Assembly: GCA_937995835.1 (NCBI GenBank)
Contig: CALKIV010000042.1
Location: forward strand, 1-25,072
Direction of reading: 5' to 3'
DNA length: 25,072 nt
From: an uncultured Dysgonomonas sp.
GTDB lineage: Bacteria > Bacteroidota > Bacteroidia > Bacteroidales > Dysgonomonadaceae
Part shown: positions 7,800 through 15,180 of the stretch, piece after piece
Layout: each line of letters begins with the position of its first letter
How positions within the stretch are numbered: position 1 is the stretch's first letter
Notes under the pieces: model-generated
Told to the model about the DNA's origin: nothing
Database searches by the model: none
The model's input: only the letters and a program-made list of their open reading frames with translations
Position numbers and translations under genes: made by a program

Positions 7800-7807
7800 T
7801 ACTTTTG
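7800..7807 (+). promoter_or_regulatory. Candidate -7 box of the HTCS promoter
   Basis: TACTTTTG matches TAnnTTTG exactly and lies 25 nt before the HTCS ATG at 7833, which would give a short leader of about 20 nt. No good -33 box is found at the usual spacing; TTGAC at 7766-7770 is too far away. Confidence 0.45.
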
Positions 7808-7832
7808 AAGTAACCTCAAAGAAAATAACAGT

Positions 7833-10800
7833 ATGAAAAACAAAACCTCTTGCATAATTATTGCCTTGCTGTGGCTGTTTGGTTTACAACAGATCTGCGG
7901 AAAAAGTAATCTGGCAATCTCTCAATTGAGTACCAAAAATGGCTTGTCTCAAAATACAGTCCGTTCTATCATCCATGATAAAAATGGTTTTATTTGGGCA
8001 GGGACCTTAGAAGGACTCAACCGATATGATGGTTATAAATTTACGACCTATAAGCCAATGCAGGGAGATCCGTACTCGATTTCAGACCACCGAGTGAAGG
8101 ATATTTACCAAGATCGTGATAGTTATATTTGGATCAAAACGTACAAAAATGAATTTAGTTGTTATGATCCCAAGCTGGAAGCTTTTGTAGATTATAATCC
8201 TCAGGGTGCAACCCATGGAACTTCTTATAAGAACTATCATGAATCTCCTACCACCGGCGACGTTTGGCTATGGAGTGATGTAACTGGAGTTTTAAGAATT
8301 CAAAAAAAAGAAGAAGGGTTTGTGACTACTCCATTTTTTGATACCAAAGAAAAAATAAGAGAAAAATATAGCCACTTCTTATTCGAAGATTCGCGAGCGA
8401 ATATTTGGACGGGGGGCACAAGTGGTCTGTATAGAATAACAGATGGTAAGGTGGATACTGTGTATAACGAACCTTACTATTTTGTGTCGGCAGTAGAAAA
8501 AGATAGTGTGATTTATTTTGTTACAGATAATTCTCTTGTTATTGAATATGACTTAAAATTGTCTGTGTTTAAACAAAACACGCAGTCTTACTCTTCTGCT
8601 TGCTTTACTAAAGTAGCTTGTTTATCTGATGATGAGCTCTTGATTACAACTCGGAATAAGGGGGGAGTGGTAGTTTTTAATACCGTTGAAAAGCAATTCT
8701 CTGTACCTCAGTGGGGAAAAGATATAGATAAAAATAGCAATGTGGAAATTCTGACAGATGCTCAGGGAGGAATCTGGCTCTACAATGGGAGTGGAAAGGT
8801 TTGGTATTATAATATTAAGAAGCAGAAGAGTGAAAAGTTTACGTTGATTCCTAAAGAGGTTGCAGATATTATAGACTTGGAGAGATATAATATTTTAGTC
8901 GATTCGCAAGGATTAATCTGGATTACAACCTATGGCAATGGTTTCTTTTGTTATAATCCGGAGACAGAAGAATTGAATAATTATATCTATCAGTCAGGCG
9001 ATAATAATAGTCCGGCTTCAGATTATTTGCTGTCGATCACAGAGGATGTGCATAAAAATATTTGGATTGGCAGTGAATATGCAGGAATCATCAAGGTGGT
9101 TAAGCCAAACTATGACTTTCAGGTCGCAAGACCAGAGAAGGTGACTTCGATCGGTCGGAGCAACAATATTAGAGCCATTCATAAAGATTCTGACGGAAAC
9201 ATTTGGATAGGCGCAAAGAATGGAAGTCTTTATGTCTATGATTCTACCTTGGTGCATCTAAAACATGAATTCAAAGATATCAACTCCTATACCTTAGTAG
9301 AGGACAATGAGGGTGCAATCTGGATTGGCACAAAAGGGAATGGAGTGTTTGTGGTCAATCGACAAAATTATGCTCAAATTGGTCATTATTACAACATGAA
9401 TGGTGTTGCAAATTCATTAAGCAATAACCAGGTCTTTAACATGTTGAAAGATAGTAAGGGGCGTATTTGGATTGGCACGTTTGGGGGAGGAATTAATTTA
9501 GTGGAAAAAACAGCTTCAGGAGTAACCTTCAGGCAATTTATCTCCAATAAAGGAAATAAAAGCTATATCCGCCATTTGATGCAAGATCATTTGGGCGATA
9601 TCTGGGTGGGAACAAGTGAAGGAGTGTTGCGCTTTGACCCTGAGAAGTTACTTCAAACTTCGTCAGCGTATAAGACTTATGATCTCGATCTTTCAGACTG
9701 CAAAAGTTTGAGTAGCAGTGATATCAAAACAATTTTTGAAACTAAGAATGGAGAGATCTGGATTGGAACAGCAGGGGGAGGAGTCAATAAATATGTAGCA
9801 GCAACAGATTCGTGCAAAGAGCATTTTGTGGCGATAACTTCCCTTACGGGGCTGTCTGACGACATGATATCTGGTATTTTGGAAGACAAGAAAGGTAATT
9901 TGTGGATCAGTAGCGAAAATGGAATCACGCAGTTTAATGAAAAAGAGAATTCGTTTACTAACTACTCCTTTTCTGATAAAACGTATGGAAATCACTTTAA
10001 CGAGAATGCCAATGTGTTGCTGTCCAATGGGCTGATGCTCTGGGGAACGCTGGACGGAATGGTTTTGTTCGATCCATATTCATTCACTGTTGACACCAAT
10101 ACGCCGAAAGTTGCTCTCACTGATTTCTACATTTATGACCAGCGTGTGAGTGTTAAAAATGATGGGAATGTGCTTGATGAAGCAATTACCTATGCAGATA
10201 AGATTCTTTTGAGCCATAAGCAAAATACTTTTTCGATAGAGTTCGCAACACTATCGCTGAAGGATCCCGGCAATAATAAATATAGCTATATCCTAGAAGG
10301 TTATGATACCCAATGGAGCACTCCAAGCCATGCTAATAGCACCATTTATAAAAATCTACCGTACGGTGAATATACCTTTAAGGTGAAAGGTACAAATAGT
10401 GACGGCTATTGGAATGATGAAGCAACAGAGGTTAATATCATAGTAGAGCCTCCTATTTGGCGTTCATCTATGGCTTATGTGGTCTATTTCTTTATGCTGT
10501 TGGGGGTGATGTATCTTGTTTTCAGGATAATTAAAAAGTTCAATTCACTGAACAATAATATCAAGCTAGAAAAAGAGCTGACCAATCATAAACTAAGATT
10601 CTTTACTAATATTTCGCATGAATTCAGAACTCCGTTAACACTGATCAGAGGAAGTGTGGAGAGTCTAAAAGAGCAGATAGGACTCAATCCTGTGCTCAAA
10701 GGGCAGATTAATACCCTTGCCAGAAATTCTGTTGTGTTGACTCGCCTGATCGATCAATTGTTAGAATTCAGAAAATTGCAAAATAATATTCTGACCCTCG

Positions 10801-12155
10801 ATTTAGAGAAAATAGATATCATTGATTTCTTGAAAGAGATATTTACCAGCTTTGACGAATTGGCAACTCAAAAAAAGATGAACTACGCTTTCGAAAGCAA
10901 TCGTGATCATTTTCTAATGTATATCGATCGGAAGAAAGTTGATAAAATCATTTACAATCTATTGTCCAATGCTTTCAAATTTACCCCTAAGGGGGGAGAT
11001 GTGACATTGACTGTCCATGTTGACGAAAACTCTGACAGTTGCTCCATTGCAGTCAAAGACAATGGAGAGGGTGTGGCAAAAGATAAGCAACATTTGCTGT
11101 TTAGCCGTTTTATGCAAATCAATTTCTCTACAAGTGGCACAGGTGTAGGGCTGTCTCTTGCTAAAGAATTTATAGATGCTCACAAGGGGAAAATATGGTA
11201 TGAAAGCAATCAGCCACAAGGTTCTATCTTTCATGTAGAACTATCCACTCAGACTGATATTTATGAAGGAGCAAATTATGTTCCAACGATGATAGAAAAA
11301 GCAGAAGATAAGGATTTAACAAGTTCTACTTTTGAGCCAATGGAAGTCGCTCTTCCTGAAATTGATGTATCAATCTTGTCTGGCTACAATCTCTTGATTA
11401 TAGACGATAATGATGATATTCGTCAGTTCTTACACGATGAGTTTGCTAAGTATATGGAAGTTGACACTGCAGAAAATGGAAAAGAAGGATTGGCAAAAGC
11501 CATAGAAACTAATCCAGATCTGATCATTTGCGATGTGATGATGCCCGAGATGGATGGTTTTGAGGTAACTAGATGCTTGAAGCGAGATTTTCAAACCTGT
11601 CATATCCCTATCATCCTATTGACAGCTCACTCGTCTCTTCAACATCAAATGGAGGGAATAGAAAGTGGAGCTGATGCATATATCATGAAACCATTTAGTT
11701 TGAAATACCTAATAACAAGGGTGTTCAAGTTGGTGGAGCAAAGAGAGCAGCTAAAGAAACGTTTCTCTAATGAGTTTGTGTTTGATGGAGATTTAATTTC
11801 GTCTGTCGATCAAGATAAGAAGTTCTTTAATTTGATCAATCGGATTTTGGACGAGAATCTTTCCAATTCGCAATTCTCGGTAGATAGGTTTGCCGAGTTA
11901 GCTCAACAACGAAGGACGCTATTTTATAAAAAAGTAAAAGGCTTGCTTGGTGTGTCTCCTAATGAGTTGATAAAAGTGAAACGGATGAATAAAGCGGCTG
12001 AACTGTTGCTGACAGGTGAATATACTGTTGCCGAAGTAGCTTATCAGGTAGGTTATGAAGACCCATTTTATTTTAGCAAGAGTTTTAAAAGTCAGTTCAA
12101 CTGTGCACCTTCAAAATATGTACAAGGAGCAGAAAAAATGACTGCTGAAGAGTGA
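7833..12155 (+). CDS. Hybrid two-component system sensor-regulator (HTCS) of the pectin PUL
   Basis: A 1440-residue one-protein signalling system. A signal peptide (about 1-23) leads to a large periplasmic sensor made of many repeats of the type NGFIWAGT..GLNRYD (two beta-propellers, residues about 30-770), then a Y_Y_Y domain near 785-860 (LEGYDTQWS). One membrane helix follows at about 880-900. The cytoplasmic part has a histidine kinase with FFTNISHEFRTPLTL (phospho-His929), N-box NLLSNAFKFTP near 1041-1051, and glycine motifs DNGEGV and GTGVGLSLAKEF. The receiver domain starts near 1185 (LIIDDNDDIRQF) with phospho-acceptor Asp1234 in CDVMMPEMDGFE. An AraC-type helix-turn-helix ends the protein (about 1335-1435, VAEVAYQVGYEDPFYFSKSFK). 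HTCS proteins bind a specific oligosaccharide in the periplasm and activate PUL transcription. Placement between the two operons suggests it controls both. All catalytic motifs look intact. Confidence 0.97.
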   Translation: MKNKTSCIIIALLWLFGLQQICGKSNLAISQLSTKNGLSQNTVRSIIHDKNGFIWAGTLEGLNRYDGYKFTTYKPMQGDPYSISDHRVKDIYQDRDSYIWIKTYKNEFSCYDPKLEAFVDYNPQGATHGTSYKNYHESPTTGDVWLWSDVTGVLRIQKKEEGFVTTPFFDTKEKIREKYSHFLFEDSRANIWTGGTSGLYRITDGKVDTVYNEPYYFVSAVEKDSVIYFVTDNSLVIEYDLKLSVFKQNTQSYSSACFTKVACLSDDELLITTRNKGGVVVFNTVEKQFSVPQWGKDIDKNSNVEILTDAQGGIWLYNGSGKVWYYNIKKQKSEKFTLIPKEVADIIDLERYNILVDSQGLIWITTYGNGFFCYNPETEELNNYIYQSGDNNSPASDYLLSITEDVHKNIWIGSEYAGIIKVVKPNYDFQVARPEKVTSIGRSNNIRAIHKDSDGNIWIGAKNGSLYVYDSTLVHLKHEFKDINSYTLVEDNEGAIWIGTKGNGVFVVNRQNYAQIGHYYNMNGVANSLSNNQVFNMLKDSKGRIWIGTFGGGINLVEKTASGVTFRQFISNKGNKSYIRHLMQDHLGDIWVGTSEGVLRFDPEKLLQTSSAYKTYDLDLSDCKSLSSSDIKTIFETKNGEIWIGTAGGGVNKYVAATDSCKEHFVAITSLTGLSDDMISGILEDKKGNLWISSENGITQFNEKENSFTNYSFSDKTYGNHFNENANVLLSNGLMLWGTLDGMVLFDPYSFTVDTNTPKVALTDFYIYDQRVSVKNDGNVLDEAITYADKILLSHKQNTFSIEFATLSLKDPGNNKYSYILEGYDTQWSTPSHANSTIYKNLPYGEYTFKVKGTNSDGYWNDEATEVNIIVEPPIWRSSMAYVVYFFMLLGVMYLVFRIIKKFNSLNNNIKLEKELTNHKLRFFTNISHEFRTPLTLIRGSVESLKEQIGLNPVLKGQINTLARNSVVLTRLIDQLLEFRKLQNNILTLDLEKIDIIDFLKEIFTSFDELATQKKMNYAFESNRDHFLMYIDRKKVDKIIYNLLSNAFKFTPKGGDVTLTVHVDENSDSCSIAVKDNGEGVAKDKQHLLFSRFMQINFSTSGTGVGLSLAKEFIDAHKGKIWYESNQPQGSIFHVELSTQTDIYEGANYVPTMIEKAEDKDLTSSTFEPMEVALPEIDVSILSGYNLLIIDDNDDIRQFLHDEFAKYMEVDTAENGKEGLAKAIETNPDLIICDVMMPEMDGFEVTRCLKRDFQTCHIPIILLTAHSSLQHQMEGIESGADAYIMKPFSLKYLITRVFKLVEQREQLKKRFSNEFVFDGDLISSVDQDKKFFNLINRILDENLSNSQFSVDRFAELAQQRRTLFYKKVKGLLGVSPNELIKVKRMNKAAELLLTGEYTVAEVAYQVGYEDPFYFSKSFKSQFNCAPSKYVQGAEKMTAEE

Positions 12156-12237
12156 GAATCTATATTTAGTAGTTCTCTATGATGCAAAACTATATACTTG
12201 TGAATTATTTTACATGTTTTCATCTATGGCTTTTAGC

Positions 12238-12245
12238 TATGTTTG
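12238..12245 (+). promoter_or_regulatory. Candidate -7 box of the GH2-GH106-GH42 operon
   Basis: TATGTTTG in the 139-nt gap after the HTCS gene matches TAnnTTTG exactly, 49 nt before the GH2 start codon. It suggests the plus-strand enzyme operon has its own promoter rather than relying only on read-through from the HTCS gene. A TTTT stretch at 12217-12220 stands where a -33 box might be but is a poor match. ACATGTTTT at 12212-12220 is shared with the PL11 promoter region. Confidence 0.45.
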
Positions 12246-12294
12246 TTCTTTGAGAAAGTACTTAAAATGAAAGCCTAAATTATAGCAAGTAACC

Positions 12295-15165
12295 ATGAGC
12301 CTAAGAAACACGTTGTGCCTATATATTGTATTACTACTCTTTGCAGTAAACCTAAATGGTCAGAACAGAGTTGTAGATTTGAGTGGAAAATGGCAATTCA
12401 AAATAGATAGAGAGGATGTCGGAGTCAATGATAAATGGTTTGTCAAGGAGTTGAAAGATCAAATTGTGTTGCCCGGATCGATGACCGAAAATCTGAAAGG
12501 AGACGATGTGACGATCAACACACAGTGGACAGCCAGTATTTATGATAGCACCTTTTTTTTCAATCCAAGATTGGAGAAGTACAGGCAACCCGATAATCTG
12601 AAAATTCCTTTTTGGCTCACTCCTGTGAAATATTATGTGGGAGCTGCATGGTATAAAAAAGAAGTGGAAATCTCGGCATCGTGGAAGGGTGAAAGAGTGG
12701 AGCTGTTTTTGGAACGACCTCACACCGAAACGCGTTTATGGATCAATGGTAAGGAAGTGGGGATGCAAAACTCTTTGTCAGTTCCTCATGTCTATGAAGT
12801 ATCTAAATACATGAAGACGGGAAAAAATACAGTCGCATTATGTATAGACAACAGAACCAAAGCAATAGATGTAGGCAAAGATTCGCATAGCATTACAGAT
12901 CAGACACAAGGTAACTGGAATGGAGTAGTTGGCAAAATAGAACTTCGCTCTCGCCCTCATAGTTTCATAGAAGATATGCAAGTGTTCCCCGATGTTGAGG
13001 GGAAAAAAGCAATTGTAAAACTCGTTGTTGAAGGAAGTGCTTCAGGAGAAATTAAGCTCGAAGCAGAAAGCTTCAATGGAGATAAAAAGCATCTTGTAAA
13101 AACAGTAACAAAATCGTTCAAAGGAAGTGGTAAGCAAACAACTGTCGAGGCTGTTCTTGACCTAGGTGACGAGATGCTGCTCTGGGATGAATTCAATCCC
13201 AATCTATATAGATTGAAAGCAACACTATCAGCTAAAGGAAAAACAGATATAAAAGAAACTCAGTTCGGAATGCGTAGTTTCACAATAGAAGATACCTACT
13301 TTTATGTCAACGGGCGTAAGACAATGCTCCGAGGAACTGTAGAAAACTGTGTTTTCCCCTTAACAGGCTATGCCCCAATGGATGTGGAGTCGTGGGAAAG
13401 GGTGTTTCGAATTTGTAAAAAATGGGGACTCAATCATATGAGGTTTCACTCTTTTTGTCCTCCCGAAGCGGCACTGATTGCAGCTGATGTGGTCGGTTTC
13501 TATCTGCAACCCGAAGGTCCCACATGGCCCAACCACGGAAGCTCTCTGGGAGATGGACGACCCGTGGACAAGTATTTAGAAGAAGAGGCTAAGCGAATAG
13601 TAAAGCAATATGGCAACTATCCATCCTTTTGTATGTTTGCCATTGGCAACGAACCCCGTGGACGTTGGGTGGCATGGGTCAGCAAATTTGTAGATTATTG
13701 GAAAGCAACAGACTCAAGACGAGTATATACGGGGGCATCTGTTGGAGGTAGCTGGGCATGGCAACCACGCAATCAATACCATGTTAAAGCAGGAGCCAGA
13801 GGTCTGGACTGGGGACGTCGTCCGGAGTCTAATTCTGATTTTTTGGCAAAAATCGATACAATAAAACAGCCATTTGTGTCGCATGAGACAGGGCAATGGT
13901 GTGTTTTTCCTGATTTTACCGAAATTAAAAAGTACACAGGGGTGATGCGTGCACGAAATTTCGAGCTATTTCGTGAAGATCTGACAGATCGCAATATGGG
14001 TAGCCTGGAGTCTGAATTTTTACAAGCTTCAGGAAAACTTCAAGCCTTGTGTTATAAATATGAAATAGAAAAAACGTTGAGAACTCCCAAATATGCAGGT
14101 TTTCAATTGCTAAGTTTGAATGATTACACAGGACAAGGAACAGCTTTGGTCGGACTTCTGAATGCTTTTTGGGAAGAAAAAGGATATATCAATGATGAAG
14201 AGTTTCGCCAATTCTGTTCTCCAACCGTTCTTTTATCTCGTATGGATAAATTCGTTTTCACAAATGACGAAACCATGAAAGCAAAAATTGAAGTTGCTCA
14301 TTTTGGCGAAAAGGTGTTGAGTAACAAAACTGTGACATGGCAACTGGCTGATGAGTATGGAAAGATATTTGCAAAAGGCAATCTGCCTGCAACCGATATC
14401 GTTATTGGCAACTGTCAACAATTAGGTGAGATTTCTATTGCATTAAGCGAAATAGCTAAAGCAAAAAAACTCAATCTTGAAGTTTCCATTGATAAGGAAA
14501 TAGCTAATAATTGGAATATCTGGGTATATCCTAAACAGCTTCCTGTAGTAAGTGAAAAAAATATTCATATCACTGATAAAATAGATGCTGAGACTCAGCA
14601 AATATTGAACGATGGAGGTTCTGTTCTTTTATTATTGGCCGGGAAAGTGGAAAAAGGGAAAGACGTTGTTCAGTATTTTACTCCCTCTTTTTGGAATACC
14701 TCTTGGTTCAAGATGCGCCCTCCACATACTGAAGGTGTATTGATCAACGATTTTCATCCCATATTTAGAGATTTTCCTACTAACTTTCATAGCGATTTGC
14801 AGTGGTGGGAATTGCTCAATAGAGCACAAGTGATGGAAATGACAGATTTCCCTGCAAATTTTCAACCGATTGTTCAGCCTATCGATACATGGTTTATCAA
14901 TCGCAAACTGGGTATGTTGTTCGAAGCTAAAGTGGGCAAAGGCAAGATTGTGGTGAGTAGCGCTGATCTGCTTTCCAATTGGGAAGAACGCCCTGTGGCT
15001 CGTCAGCTGTATCACTCCATCGTCAATTATATGAATACACATCACTTTAATCCAGAGCATAGTCTTCATCTTTCTATAATAGAAGACTTGTTGAAAACAG
15101 AAGGTGAAAGATTGGAAATGAATACGCAAGATGCACCGGATGAATTGAAAAATGTAATATTATAA
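12295..15165 (+). CDS. Glycoside hydrolase family 2 protein, secreted, with unusual C-terminal domain
   Basis: A 956-residue exported protein with a signal peptide of about 22 residues (NLNG before Gln). It has the GH2 order: sugar-binding jelly roll (VDLSGKWQFKID... to about 220, with WYKKEVEI and RLWINGKEVG), Ig-like domain (about 225-345), and a TIM barrel from about 350. Glu453 in AIGNEP is the likely acid/base and Glu531 in SHETGQW the likely nucleophile. The last ~200 residues (about 755-925) do not look like a usual GH2 tail. They read like an alpha/beta domain (GGSVLLLLAGKV, then KVGKGKIVVSSADLLSN) resembling the class I glutamine amidotransferase-like domain of other glycosidases. 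GH2 enzymes in pectin loci include beta-galactosidases, beta-galacturonidases and alpha-L-arabinopyranosidases; the substrate here cannot be set. First gene of the plus-strand enzyme operon, 15 nt before the GH106 gene. Confidence 0.85.
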   Translation: MSLRNTLCLYIVLLLFAVNLNGQNRVVDLSGKWQFKIDREDVGVNDKWFVKELKDQIVLPGSMTENLKGDDVTINTQWTASIYDSTFFFNPRLEKYRQPDNLKIPFWLTPVKYYVGAAWYKKEVEISASWKGERVELFLERPHTETRLWINGKEVGMQNSLSVPHVYEVSKYMKTGKNTVALCIDNRTKAIDVGKDSHSITDQTQGNWNGVVGKIELRSRPHSFIEDMQVFPDVEGKKAIVKLVVEGSASGEIKLEAESFNGDKKHLVKTVTKSFKGSGKQTTVEAVLDLGDEMLLWDEFNPNLYRLKATLSAKGKTDIKETQFGMRSFTIEDTYFYVNGRKTMLRGTVENCVFPLTGYAPMDVESWERVFRICKKWGLNHMRFHSFCPPEAALIAADVVGFYLQPEGPTWPNHGSSLGDGRPVDKYLEEEAKRIVKQYGNYPSFCMFAIGNEPRGRWVAWVSKFVDYWKATDSRRVYTGASVGGSWAWQPRNQYHVKAGARGLDWGRRPESNSDFLAKIDTIKQPFVSHETGQWCVFPDFTEIKKYTGVMRARNFELFREDLTDRNMGSLESEFLQASGKLQALCYKYEIEKTLRTPKYAGFQLLSLNDYTGQGTALVGLLNAFWEEKGYINDEEFRQFCSPTVLLSRMDKFVFTNDETMKAKIEVAHFGEKVLSNKTVTWQLADEYGKIFAKGNLPATDIVIGNCQQLGEISIALSEIAKAKKLNLEVSIDKEIANNWNIWVYPKQLPVVSEKNIHITDKIDAETQQILNDGGSVLLLLAGKVEKGKDVVQYFTPSFWNTSWFKMRPPHTEGVLINDFHPIFRDFPTNFHSDLQWWELLNRAQVMEMTDFPANFQPIVQPIDTWFINRKLGMLFEAKVGKGKIVVSSADLLSNWEERPVARQLYHSIVNYMNTHHFNPEHSLHLSIIEDLLKTEGERLEMNTQDAPDELKNVIL

Positions 15166-15180
15166 AAAATTAGATATACC

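Larger units (their letters stand above)
7518..7832. promoter_or_regulatory. Divergent control region between PL11 operon and HTCS gene
   Basis: This 315-nt AT-rich stretch holds no convincing gene. It must contain the start signals for the minus-strand operon and for the HTCS gene. The left part (7557-7590) has a TAAATTTG box on the minus strand, overlapping inverted repeats and an ACATGT hexamer. The right part (7738-7807) has a TATTC-ATT-GAATA palindrome at 7752-7764, two TGTAATTCT repeats at 7778-7786 and 7791-7799, and a TACTTTTG box. The middle (about 7620-7735) shows nothing I can name. Binding of the HTCS AraC-type domain here is inferred. Confidence 0.7.

Noticed and set aside
12226..12240. 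Short hairpin after the HTCS gene (ATGGCT-TTT-AGCTAT) as a terminator
   Set aside because: The stem is six pairs with one wobble, it overlaps the candidate TATGTTTG promoter box, and only a poor T tract follows. Read-through from the HTCS gene remains possible.
12295..15165. First GH2 protein named as a beta-galactosidase
   Set aside because: The catalytic glutamates support GH2, but residues that fix the substrate cannot be judged by eye, and pectin-locus GH2 enzymes have several specificities.
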